NCBI GenBank assembly: GCA_030632545.1
Contig: DAOVUO010000190.1
Location: forward strand, 1-5,871
Direction of reading: 5' to 3'
Source of the DNA: Bacteroidales bacterium
GTDB lineage: Bacteria; Bacteroidota; Bacteroidia; Bacteroidales; DYOH01
Length of the DNA: 5,871 nucleotides
The position numbers were made by a program, and so were the translations under genes. Shown here piece by piece: positions 1-5,866 of the stretch; position 1 is the stretch's first letter, and each line of letters opens with the position of its first letter. A model generated the notes under the pieces. It saw only the letters and a list, made by a program, of their open reading frames with translations. It was not told where the DNA came from and ran no database searches.

Positions 1-138
1 AAATCAATTAGAGAGCTTGCTGGAATTGATGAAAGTGAGATTTTATTTACATTTAACCGAATTGGCAATTATGCTGATGAGTATGATGACTTTTTTCAGA
101 ATAAGTATTTAAAAGATGCAGGCTCACCACCTGCGTAG
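1..138 (+). CDS. YbjN-like protein, second copy (3' part only; 5' end outside the window)
   Basis: Reading frame 1 is open from the first base to a TAG stop at 136-138 and encodes 45 residues. These are identical to residues 100-144 of the complete gene on the opposite strand at 298-732, from KSIRELAGIDES to the C-terminal DAGSPPA. The DNA is identical to that copy over positions 1-89. It then differs at 90, 120, 123, 126 and 135, all third codon positions and all silent (GAC/GAT, GCA/GCT, GGC/GGT, TCA/TCG, GCG/GCA). The part present is the C-terminal portion of a YbjN-type fold, including the 'GNYADEYDDFF' helix. Silent-only divergence suggests that both copies are functional. I cannot see whether the missing 5' part and promoter are intact, so this could be a full gene or a 3' fragment. 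It converges tail to tail on its twin. Confidence 0.85.
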   Translation, partial: KSIRELAGIDESEILFTFNRIGNYADEYDDFFQNKYLKDAGSPPA

Positions 139-297
139 ACAGCAAAGCTAGTGTTATTACAGTTTTTTTATTAAGCTATAAGTTTTGTAGTTATTAATGC
201 GACAAGTTAGACTAAAAAACAGCCTAATTACTCGCATTAATAACTTTAAAACACTTATAGCTTAATATAAAAACTGTTATAACACTCGCTTTGCTAT
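139..297. terminator. Palindromic gap between convergent genes; probable bidirectional terminator/hairpin
   Basis: The whole 159-base space between the two stop codons is an imperfect palindrome. The arms 139-201 and 233-297 pair with about 90% identity (six substitutions and a 2-base indel). Pairing continues inwards, with GTTAGAC at 206-212 opposite GCCTAAT at 222-228, leaving an A-rich loop of about 7 bases at 214-220. A transcript entering from either gene would fold into a stem of more than 60 base pairs. T-runs lie inside the stem (163-169 on the plus strand, and a shorter one on the minus strand) rather than after it, so this is not a classic intrinsic terminator. Termination is inferred from position and structure only. 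Confidence 0.5.
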
Positions 298-732
298 CTA
301 TGCAGGTGGCGAACCAGCATCTTTTAAATACTTATTCTGAAAAAAATCATCATACTCATCAGCATAATTGCCAATTCGGTTAAATGTAAATAAAATCTCA
401 CTTTCATCAATTCCAGCAAGCTCTCTAATTGATTTGATAAAAAGATCATCTTTATAGATAGTAAATGCTACACCATAAAGTTTATGATTAATTTCTAATG
501 CTTCTCTATAAAATTCTTCCTTTCTATCATTTGGAATACGGCAAATAGGTGCCATACACTGAAAATAACCATATTCTTTGTCTTTAACTCTAATAACATC
601 TACCCAAACAGTTGCAGAACCCTTTTTTAAATTCCATTGTCCAGGTTTATTTTCGTTTCGCGTAGTTGCAGGATCAACACCTAATTTTTTAATAACATTT
701 TCAACTTTCTGATAATACTCATCAATATTCAT
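298..732 (-). CDS. YbjN domain-containing protein
   Basis: This 144-residue soluble protein has no signal peptide or membrane segment. It resembles the YbjN family, small alpha/beta proteins with a fold like type III secretion chaperones and a poorly known role, sometimes called putative sensory transduction regulators. Visible family-like features are an N-terminal helix (residues 3-18), a beta-rich middle with 'GSATVWVDVIRV' (38-49) and 'YGYFQCMAPICRIP' (54-67), the helix 'FYREALEINHKLYGVAF' (74-90), the strand 'DDLFIKSIREL' (95-105), and the C-terminal 'GNYADEYDDFF' helix (121-131). The start is ATG at 730-732. The 5' leader has only a weak purine stretch (AGAGAA) touching the start codon. 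It lies 90 bases downstream of the nucleoid-associated protein gene in the same direction and may be co-transcribed. Its last 45 codons are duplicated in inverted orientation at 1-138. The family call rests on pattern recognition, not a search. Confidence 0.75.
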   Translation of the reverse strand: MNIDEYYQKVENVIKKLGVDPATTRNENKPGQWNLKKGSATVWVDVIRVKDKEYGYFQCMAPICRIPNDRKEEFYREALEINHKLYGVAFTIYKDDLFIKSIRELAGIDESEILFTFNRIGNYADEYDDFFQNKYLKDAGSPPA

Positions 733-822
733 TTCTCTAAGTTTTAAGGTTTACCATAATTTAATAAAAAAATAGAATACTAAAATCTCTTTAATGATAA
801 AAATAATAAATTGTCAAAAGTG

Positions 823-1863
823 CTATTGCTCGTCTTCGTAGAAAACTTTATAATAGTTCAAGCTTTTAGCCTCATCAAATCCCTTTTCAATACGCTTTCT
901 ATCGCCATGAATATAAATATGGAAGTTTTTATCAAGCTTTAGTACACTTTTAAACTTGTTTTTGTACTTTTTAGCTGCCTGTTGTGATATTTTAAACTCT
1001 TTCTCTAATGGAATGTCATTTTCTTCTGAATAAAGCTGTTTGTAATCTTTAAACGCAGTTATAACTTCAGGTTCTCCAATCACATCATTCTGAAAACCGT
1101 CAATATCAAAATTATCAGTTTCCTCAAAATAATTTGCTGTTTTATTCAGCATATCAATCTGTTCGGTACGCTCAATATTATTCTCAGAATTATAAACCTG
1201 ATTAACAAAACCTTTACACATATCAAGATAAGATTGTGTTTGATAAAACTCATCGTTTCGCTGAGCCACATTCAAAAATTCTTGTCTCCAGTATTGCGCT
1301 TCAACTGTTTTATTTATATTATCAACCAAACTAATTTTATAGCCAAATTCGGCCTCTGTATTAAAAATAAGTACGCCTTTATCAAGTTTATTAATATTTA
1401 TTCCTTCTTCAGCATCAACTGTAAACACCTTATTATCAGGATATATTTTTAAAAATGTATCTTTATTTTCAGCTTTAAAAATACCTACTGCATCACAAAG
1501 CTCATCATCTACTACACAATTAGTAAAATAAACCACAAATAAATCTCCCGATTTTATTTTAGAATGATTTGTTTGTTGAAACAGATACTCTGCTATATCT
1601 TTTGATTTTTCAAATGTAAGCTCGTTGTTATCAAACAATTCAACAATAATTTGTTGCAGATAATTTGGTAAATCTTCACTTTTCTGAAAATTATAATGTG
1701 CTTCGCTTTTAAAAGCTCCCAAAAACCAATGTTGCAAAATTGACTTTAAATCATCGTTTAAAACAAGCTTGTTTTCTGCAAGATGCAATTCACCTTCTTG
1801 CATTTTATTACCAACTTTGTGTAAGGCTATATGCTGAATTTCAGCTTCATTGTATATAAACAT
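823..1863 (-). CDS. Nucleoid-associated protein, NdpA/YejK type
   Basis: This 346-residue cytoplasmic protein is recognisable as a member of the 37-kDa nucleoid-associated protein family (NdpA/YejK), in the form common in Bacteroidota. Members bind the chromosome, but their exact role is unclear. Typical segments, numbered from the ATG, are 'IQHIALHKVGNK' near the N terminus, 'GDLFVVYF' (106-113), 'DAVGIFKAENKDTFLKI' (about 124-140), 'EEGININKLDKG' (152-163), 'QTQSYLD' (208-214) and 'KLDKNFHIYIHG' (309-320), followed by an acidic C terminus. Length and segment order fit a complete protein. I chose ATG at 1861-1863. A longer frame from TTG at 1881 adds only six residues (MFKILL), and that TTG lies inside a strong match to the Bacteroidota -7 promoter element. 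The gene follows the SpoIIE phosphatase gene after an 80-base gap but appears to have its own promoter. Confidence 0.87.
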   Translation of the reverse strand: MFIYNEAEIQHIALHKVGNKMQEGELHLAENKLVLNDDLKSILQHWFLGAFKSEAHYNFQKSEDLPNYLQQIIVELFDNNELTFEKSKDIAEYLFQQTNHSKIKSGDLFVVYFTNCVVDDELCDAVGIFKAENKDTFLKIYPDNKVFTVDAEEGININKLDKGVLIFNTEAEFGYKISLVDNINKTVEAQYWRQEFLNVAQRNDEFYQTQSYLDMCKGFVNQVYNSENNIERTEQIDMLNKTANYFEETDNFDIDGFQNDVIGEPEVITAFKDYKQLYSEENDIPLEKEFKISQQAAKKYKNKFKSVLKLDKNFHIYIHGDRKRIEKGFDEAKSLNYYKVFYEDEQ

Positions 1864-1878
1864 AAGCAAAATTTTAAA

Positions 1879-1907
1879 CAAAGATAATTTCTTTTATTTA
1901 ACTCAAA
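1879..1907 (-). promoter_or_regulatory. Bacteroidota-type promoter for the nucleoid-associated protein gene
   Basis: Read on the minus strand there is TTTG (1904-1907), a 17-base spacer, and TATCTTTG (1879-1886), which fits the TAnnTTTG consensus at every fixed position. The last G of the -7 box is 15 bases from the ATG at 1863, so the leader would be very short. This placement argues against the upstream TTG start at 1881. The spacing is at the short end of the usual range for this promoter class. Confidence 0.6.
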
Positions 1908-1943
1908 AAATTAGAAATACGAATACAACTTTTAAAAATAAAT

Positions 1944-3878
1944 CTATTCCACCTTAAAACCTAAAACTATCACATCGTCAGTCTGATTATTATCTATTTT
2001 CCATTTATTGAAAAATTCAGCCAATATTTCCTTTTGATTTTCAAGTGTTTTTGTATGTATTTTTAAAAGTACTTCCTTAAATCTATTAGAAGTAAGCTTA
2101 CGGTTATCTGAGCCTCCAAACTGATCGGTATATCCATCGCTATACATGTAAACAATATCATTTTTCTGAAGCTGAATTGTATTACAAGTGTATGGTTTTT
2201 CCTTATGATACAATCCAATAGGCATTTTATCTGGTTTGTATTGTATAATTTCGTTGTTTCTAATAATTATTAATGGACGATTAGCACCTGCATAATCAAT
2301 AGTCAAATTCTTTTTATTGTATGAGCATATAGCCATATCCATTCCATCACGAAAGTTTTTCCGGCCATCTGACAAAATTGAAATTATTTTTTTTCGTAAT
2401 TCGTTTAGTATATCAGATGGATTTACAATTTTTACTGCATTAATAAGATACTGTAAAGTATTGTAACCAAGCATTGTAAGAAAAGCACCTGGTACTCCAT
2501 GCCCAGTACAATCGGCCACTGCAATAATTACTTTATCAGAATTTAATTTTTCGATATACCAAAAATCACCGCTTACAACATCTCTGGGTTTGAAAAAAAC
2601 AAAAGATTCAGTTTCAAGTAATTTTAAATCAGAAGTTTTAGGCAAAACAGCTTTTTGAATAGTTTTTGCATAGTTTATGCTCCCTGTTAAATCTAAATTC
2701 TTCTTTTCTATTATTTTATGTGCATCTATAAGTTTTTGCTCTGCTTCTTTTTTATCTGTAATATCTTCCTTTGATGCAATAAAATTACTTATTTCGCCTG
2801 CTGAATTTATTACTGGACTTATTACATTATATTCCCAGTAAACACTACCATCTTTTCTTTTATTTTGAATTTCACCACTCCAAGTTTTTGCTGCTAAAAC
2901 AGTAGTCCAAATAGATTTATAAAATTCATCGTTATGTTTACCCGATTTTAATACATTAGTTTTTTGTCCTAAAACTTCTATTGTAGAATATCCTGTAAGT
3001 ATTTCGAAATGTTTATTTACATAAATAATATTACCCTGTATATCTGTAATCAGAATGCTCATAGCACTTTGATTTACAGCTTGTTTTAAGTTGTTTAGTT
3101 CGGTATTTTGCTGCTCTATAAAACTCTTATTTTCATTTAAATGATTATTTATTGTAATTATTTCCTCGTTTTGCTGTCTTAATTCCTCCTCGGCAGATAT
3201 AAGCTCATTATTTTTCACATTTACTTCATAATTTGCTTTTTTAAGTCCTTCATTATTTTTCGAAAGTTTAATTTCGTAGTGAAAATTAAGTTGCTGTAAA
3301 AAAATTATAATTCCTATTACTGAGAAAAAATACATAACTATCATACCTAAAAACACTGGATATGCCTCAGATTCAACAGGTATTTTATCTACATAAATAC
3401 CAAAAAAGTTATGCACCTTATCATAAAAAATAAAAGCCAATGTTGGTAAAATACTTGCCAAAAACATGTGCTTTTTACGATGGATTCCGAATAATAATAT
3501 GGGGAGAAAAGCTGTAATAGTAATTAACATTCGAGGCGAAAGGTAGAGCATAAGATTATTGGTTACACCAATAGACTTAGCATAAGCCCCAACAAATAAG
3601 AACGATACAGGAATTATTCCAGACAGTATATATTTAGATAAAGTTGAATATCCGTATTGATTTAAAAATAAAGTAAAAATTATGAATAGAACATTTCCTG
3701 CGAATAGAAAAAATATAACTGGACTATCGAGCTTAATAACAGTCATTACTGCAATAAAACCAAAAAAAAGTATTAATAAAAGTGAAACCTGATTTAATAG
3801 CGTATTTGAGCGTTGTTCATATATAGATTGCTCCTGATTTACTCCTAAACCTGAAATATATTTAAATATTCTTTTCAT
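1944..3878 (-). CDS. Membrane-bound PAS-SpoIIE serine/threonine phosphatase
   Basis: This 644-residue protein is a PP2C-like (SpoIIE/RsbU-type) phosphatase. Such enzymes dephosphorylate anti-sigma-factor antagonists or related STAS proteins in partner-switching pathways. About six membrane segments lie at residues 31-49, 53-72, 82-101, 115-133, 136-152 and 173-195. A Gln/Asn/Glu-rich coiled coil follows (197-268), then a PAS domain with PAC-like end (about 265-380, including 'ILTGYSTIEVLGQ' and 'EISNFIASKEDITDKK'), a linker helix 'SINYAKTIQKAVLP' (400-413), and the SpoIIE domain (about 427-644). The metal-binding acidic motifs are present: 'SGDFW' (Asp438), 'ADCTGHGVPGAF' (Asp456), 'DGMDMAI' (Asp511/514), 'SDGYTD' (Asp581) and 'QTDDV' (Asp634/635), so it is probably catalytically active. 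There is no receiver or histidine kinase domain. The membrane part probably senses something unknown and passes it through the coiled coil. No STAS, anti-sigma or sigma factor gene lies in the window. The start is ATG at 3876-3878. Confidence 0.92.
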   Translation of the reverse strand: MKRIFKYISGLGVNQEQSIYEQRSNTLLNQVSLLLILFFGFIAVMTVIKLDSPVIFFLFAGNVLFIIFTLFLNQYGYSTLSKYILSGIIPVSFLFVGAYAKSIGVTNNLMLYLSPRMLITITAFLPILLFGIHRKKHMFLASILPTLAFIFYDKVHNFFGIYVDKIPVESEAYPVFLGMIVMYFFSVIGIIIFLQQLNFHYEIKLSKNNEGLKKANYEVNVKNNELISAEEELRQQNEEIITINNHLNENKSFIEQQNTELNNLKQAVNQSAMSILITDIQGNIIYVNKHFEILTGYSTIEVLGQKTNVLKSGKHNDEFYKSIWTTVLAAKTWSGEIQNKRKDGSVYWEYNVISPVINSAGEISNFIASKEDITDKKEAEQKLIDAHKIIEKKNLDLTGSINYAKTIQKAVLPKTSDLKLLETESFVFFKPRDVVSGDFWYIEKLNSDKVIIAVADCTGHGVPGAFLTMLGYNTLQYLINAVKIVNPSDILNELRKKIISILSDGRKNFRDGMDMAICSYNKKNLTIDYAGANRPLIIIRNNEIIQYKPDKMPIGLYHKEKPYTCNTIQLQKNDIVYMYSDGYTDQFGGSDNRKLTSNRFKEVLLKIHTKTLENQKEILAEFFNKWKIDNNQTDDVIVLGFKVE

Positions 3879-3892
3879 GTAGTAAAAATATA

Positions 3893-3900
3893 CAAATACA
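3893..3900 (-). promoter_or_regulatory. Possible -7 promoter box for the SpoIIE phosphatase gene
   Basis: The minus strand reads TGTATTTG, one mismatch from TAnnTTTG. It ends 14 bases before the ATG, almost the same geometry as the better promoter of the nucleoid-associated protein gene. No convincing TTTG is found at the expected -33 distance, so the call is weak. Confidence 0.28.
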
Positions 3901-3938
3901 GTACCTAATAAAAAAAATTAAGCACTGTACTTATAATG

Positions 3939-3983
3939 GTTCGTTAAGTTTTTATAAGTTACCTAAATTAATAGTTCGCTAAG
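3939..3983. repeat. Imperfect direct repeat of 10 bases, two copies
   Basis: GTTCGTTAAG (3939-3948) and GTTCGCTAAG (3974-3983) differ at one position and are 35 bases apart, start to start. They lie upstream of the phosphatase gene and could be a pair of regulator binding sites on the same DNA face region, or chance in AT-rich DNA. Confidence 0.35.
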
Positions 3984-4062
3984 ATTTACTAAATCTATCA
4001 TCTAAAAACTGTAATTATCTAATTATAAATATCATAGTCGATACTGTGAGATTTAGTAAATC
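3983..4062. promoter_or_regulatory. Pair of palindromic 13-mers forming a 14-bp inverted repeat
   Basis: GATTTACTAAATC (3983-3995) and GATTTAGTAAATC (4050-4062) are each palindromic around a central C or G and are exact reverse complements of one another. One more base pairs inwards (3996 with 4049), giving a 14-bp stem with a 52-base loop. They begin 13 bases after the stop of the beta-barrel gene and lie upstream of the phosphatase gene. They could be two operator sites 67 bases apart for a dimeric regulator, or an mRNA stem at the end of the upstream operon. No T-run follows immediately on the minus strand, so a simple intrinsic terminator is less likely. Confidence 0.5.
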
Positions 4063-4075
4063 AAAACAAATAAAA

Positions 4076-5383
4076 CTAAAATGCTACTCGCAATTCCATG
4101 CGAACCATCATAATATCATCTGGTAATGCAAGAGTTTCAATTCTACTCAATATAGCAGTCATTTTTACGTGATTAACTGGCTTTAAACCAATCTCTAAAT
4201 CAATTTCCGAAGTTTCATTTGCCTCAATTTGTCCTACAGCTTTTACCCCTACATGAAATTTTAATTTTCCAGGTAAATTATGGCTTACACTTGCTTTCCA
4301 TAAAGGAAAATCGGTTGCATCTAATCGCATAACTTCTCCCAAAAACATATTACTAAATAGTGGTTGAAAAATAGCATTATCATCCACATTATATTTTCCA
4401 ATATAGCCAGCACCAAAGTTAGAATATGAACCAGAATTCCATGTTATACTGCGTTTTAATGTTGCAATATAAACTAGCGTATTGTTTAAATTCATATTTT
4501 GATAAACTGCACCAGCTTGAATCATAAATTTTGCAGGTAAATTAAAATCAACAAGCGAACCCACATATAATTTATGATCTGGAATAATTTTGCCAAACTC
4601 GTTGTAAACAACCACACCTACATTTGAAATTAAACTTTGTTTCTCACTACCAAATTCACTGCCACTGCTAAATTCATCAAATTCGCCAAATTCATCTTCG
4701 CCCTCTGATTCAGAAGGTTTAGTATAATTTGGATTCCAATTTAATGCAAAACCAGCTAAATTTGTTTCAGCTACTTTTTCACCAATATTTTCAGTAAAAT
4801 CATCTTGAATAAGGCTATATAAATGTCTGTTTCCACAAAAACGCCCCATCCGTGCAAAATTATCAATTACAGTTCCTACTCTTGTATATAAAGTAAAAGC
4901 ACCCATTTTTTTATCTACACTAACACCAATCATTCTTTCGTCTATCAAAAAATAATTTCCAAGTTTTGTTTCGTGTAAACCAAATTTAATGTCTGTATTT
5001 TCGCCTTTAAAATTGTAAAATGCTTGCCTCATACCAATATCACGACTTAATTCGGTAATAGGCTGTGCTAATTCAGAATTTTGCCAATTTTTATAACCAC
5101 CTTCTACGTAAAAAGAATGATTATTAAATGTATAGTCTAATGCGCCAAGTAGCATTCCACCGTTTAATTTTGCAGGATCTACTCCTGTATTCGTGCTAGT
5201 CATCATACCTGGAGCCATAGTTCCTTCTAACGCCCAAAGTAAAGGAAAATCTTGATGAAATGGTGTAAGATATCCGCCAAGTGTACTGCGGCAATGCATT
5301 TGCGCATTCAAATTTGTATAACTAAATGCTAGAATACTAACTAATATTAAGCTTCTTAATACCTTTAAGAATAATTTTGTCAT
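4076..5383 (-). CDS. Secreted protein, probable outer-membrane beta-barrel, unknown function
   Basis: This 435-residue protein starts with a clear Sec signal peptide: Lys/Arg-rich N terminus, hydrophobic core at about residues 9-20, and likely cleavage after Ala27 ('NLNA' before QM). The mature part is rich in alternating polar/hydrophobic strands with aromatic residues, for example 'HSFYVEGGYKNW' (89-100), 'KLYVGSLVDFNL' (271-282), 'KFMIQAGAVYQNMNL' (285-299) and 'KLKFHVGVKAVG' (373-384). It ends in 'MMVRMELRVAF', with the terminal Phe typical of barrels inserted by the BAM machinery. An acidic low-complexity insert with repeated Glu-Phe/Asp-Phe pairs covers about 224-248 and may be a surface or periplasmic loop. 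I do not recognise a named porin family. There is no haem motif (CXXCH) and no lipobox. The start is ATG at 5381-5383, fixed by a strong Shine-Dalgarno sequence. The gene overlaps the 3' end of the iron-sulfur protein gene by 47 bases in another frame, so the two are probably co-expressed. Confidence 0.72.
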   Translation of the reverse strand: MTKLFLKVLRSLILVSILAFSYTNLNAQMHCRSTLGGYLTPFHQDFPLLWALEGTMAPGMMTSTNTGVDPAKLNGGMLLGALDYTFNNHSFYVEGGYKNWQNSELAQPITELSRDIGMRQAFYNFKGENTDIKFGLHETKLGNYFLIDERMIGVSVDKKMGAFTLYTRVGTVIDNFARMGRFCGNRHLYSLIQDDFTENIGEKVAETNLAGFALNWNPNYTKPSESEGEDEFGEFDEFSSGSEFGSEKQSLISNVGVVVYNEFGKIIPDHKLYVGSLVDFNLPAKFMIQAGAVYQNMNLNNTLVYIATLKRSITWNSGSYSNFGAGYIGKYNVDDNAIFQPLFSNMFLGEVMRLDATDFPLWKASVSHNLPGKLKFHVGVKAVGQIEANETSEIDLEIGLKPVNHVKMTAILSRIETLALPDDIMMVRMELRVAF

Positions 5384-5813
5384 TGTGTTGCTCTCCTTTT
5401 TTATAAAATGAAATACTTTTTATATTACAATCATCCATACAATCACCACAGCGAATGCATTCTTCATTATCCAATTTACTTGTTTTTCCCTCGCGAGTTA
5501 TTGCATTTATTTGACAAGATGTGCTACAAGTTTTACAGCCTGCACACGAATCGTTAATTCCAAGAACTGATGCACCAGGTATTTTTGTTACCAAACCGTG
5601 AACTAGGCCAACTGGACAAATTAATTTACAAAACGGTCGATGTATAAATACCGAACTCACCAAAACAATTCCCAATAATATATAGCCAGTTAAATTGGGT
5701 GAAAATAAATTTATAGCTGTTTTAAAAGGCCCTATTTTATTCCACAAAATATCTTGAGTTATACTTAACTGTATAATTACGGCAGTTATAGCAACAATAC
5801 GTATTATTTTCAT
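5337..5813 (-). CDS. Small membrane protein with two [4Fe-4S] ferredoxin clusters (NapH/NosR-related)
   Basis: This 158-residue protein probably carries electrons at the cytoplasmic membrane. Two hydrophobic segments (about residues 4-20 and 41-57) are followed by 'FCKLICPVGLVHGL' with the CX3CP motif (Cys62, Cys66) found in NapH/NosR/CcoG-type membrane ferredoxins. Two CX2CX2CX3C clusters follow: Cys90/93/96/100 and Cys119/122/125/129. In each, the Pro that usually follows the fourth Cys is replaced (Gln101, Asn130). Positive residues at the N terminus and after the second segment suggest that the clusters face the cytoplasm. NapH-type proteins usually have more membrane segments and a second CX3CP, so this is a short version. 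ATG at 5811-5813 is the only good start, because an in-frame TAA lies about 36 bases upstream with no ATG between. The ribosome binding site is weak. Its 3' end overlaps the beta-barrel gene. The electron partner is not visible. Confidence 0.82.
   Translation of the reverse strand: MKIIRIVAITAVIIQLSITQDILWNKIGPFKTAINLFSPNLTGYILLGIVLVSSVFIHRPFCKLICPVGLVHGLVTKIPGASVLGINDSCAGCKTCSTSCQINAITREGKTSKLDNEECIRCGDCMDDCNIKSISFYKKGEQHNDKIILKGIKKLNIS
5391..5400 (-). promoter_or_regulatory. Strong Shine-Dalgarno sequence of the beta-barrel gene, inside the upstream gene
   Basis: The minus strand reads AAAAGGAGAG, followed by a 7-base spacer and the ATG at 5383. This is the best ribosome binding site in the window; the other genes have weak or no such signal, as is usual in Bacteroidota. 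It lies within the coding sequence of the iron-sulfur protein (its KKGEQ codons) and supports this internal start. Confidence 0.75.
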
Positions 5814-5843
5814 TACTTTTTGTGCTTTCTCCGATTGAAAAAG

Positions 5844-5866
5844 TTTTACTTAAACAATAAGTAAAA
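5844..5866. promoter_or_regulatory. Perfect 9-bp inverted repeat upstream of the iron-sulfur protein gene
   Basis: TTTTACTTA (5844-5852) and TAAGTAAAA (5858-5866) are exact reverse complements with a 5-base loop. The repeat lies 31 bases before the start codon, close to where an operator or promoter would be. It could be a regulator site for the iron-sulfur/barrel pair or an A/T-only terminator of a gene outside the window. It does not contain the TTGAT-N4-ATCAA of FNR. Confidence 0.45.

Larger units (their letters stand above)
1..435. repeat. Large imperfect inverted repeat (tail-to-tail duplication)
   Basis: Positions 1-201 are the near reverse complement of 233-435. Base 1 pairs with base 435, and the arms meet around position 217. 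The outermost 89 base pairs match perfectly. Inside that, there are five silent coding differences up to position 138, then six substitutions and one 2-base indel in the noncoding part (139-201 against 233-297). The repeat contains the 3' ends of two YbjN-like genes and the gap between them. The right arm continues as unique-looking sequence after 435 only in the sense that its partner lies outside the window, so the true arm length is unknown. No transposase, recombinase or terminal target duplication is visible. Confidence 0.93.

Noticed and set aside
206..228. GTTAGAC and GCCTAAT resemble the core boxes of integron attC sites (GTTRRRY and RYYYAAC)
   Set aside because: They are in the wrong order for one attC site, since the boxes flank the loop instead of the stem base. 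GCCTAAT misses the final C, no matching outer boxes are found near the stop codons, and there is no integrase or aligned cassette array.
1..435. Hairpin telomere or fold-back amplification artefact
   Set aside because: Both would give arms identical up to the centre. Here the arms are about 10% diverged near the centre with coding changes all silent. A linear-replicon end also lacks any supporting telomere resolvase gene. Only the outer 89 bases, which reach the window edge, remain open to assembly doubt.
733..822. A TTGACA-like box upstream of the YbjN-like gene
   Set aside because: TTGACA is present just after the stop of the upstream gene, but no matching -10 or TAnnTTTG box follows at a suitable distance, and the group does not normally use this box. 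The gene may simply be co-transcribed.
1234..1452. A 72-codon open frame on the plus strand
   Set aside because: It lies wholly inside the well-supported nucleoid-associated protein gene on the other strand, has a composition typical of an antisense shadow (Ile/Phe/Lys-rich) and has no ribosome binding site.
1879..1881. TTG as start of the nucleoid-associated protein (352 residues)
   Set aside because: It overlaps the predicted -7 promoter box, adds only six residues, and the ATG at 1863 gives the N terminus expected for the family.
4991..5383. Lipoprotein or cytochrome features in the beta-barrel protein (Cys31 soon after the signal peptide)
   Set aside because: The residues before Cys31 do not form a lipobox, and there is no CXXCH motif; cleavage after Ala27 by ordinary signal peptidase fits better.
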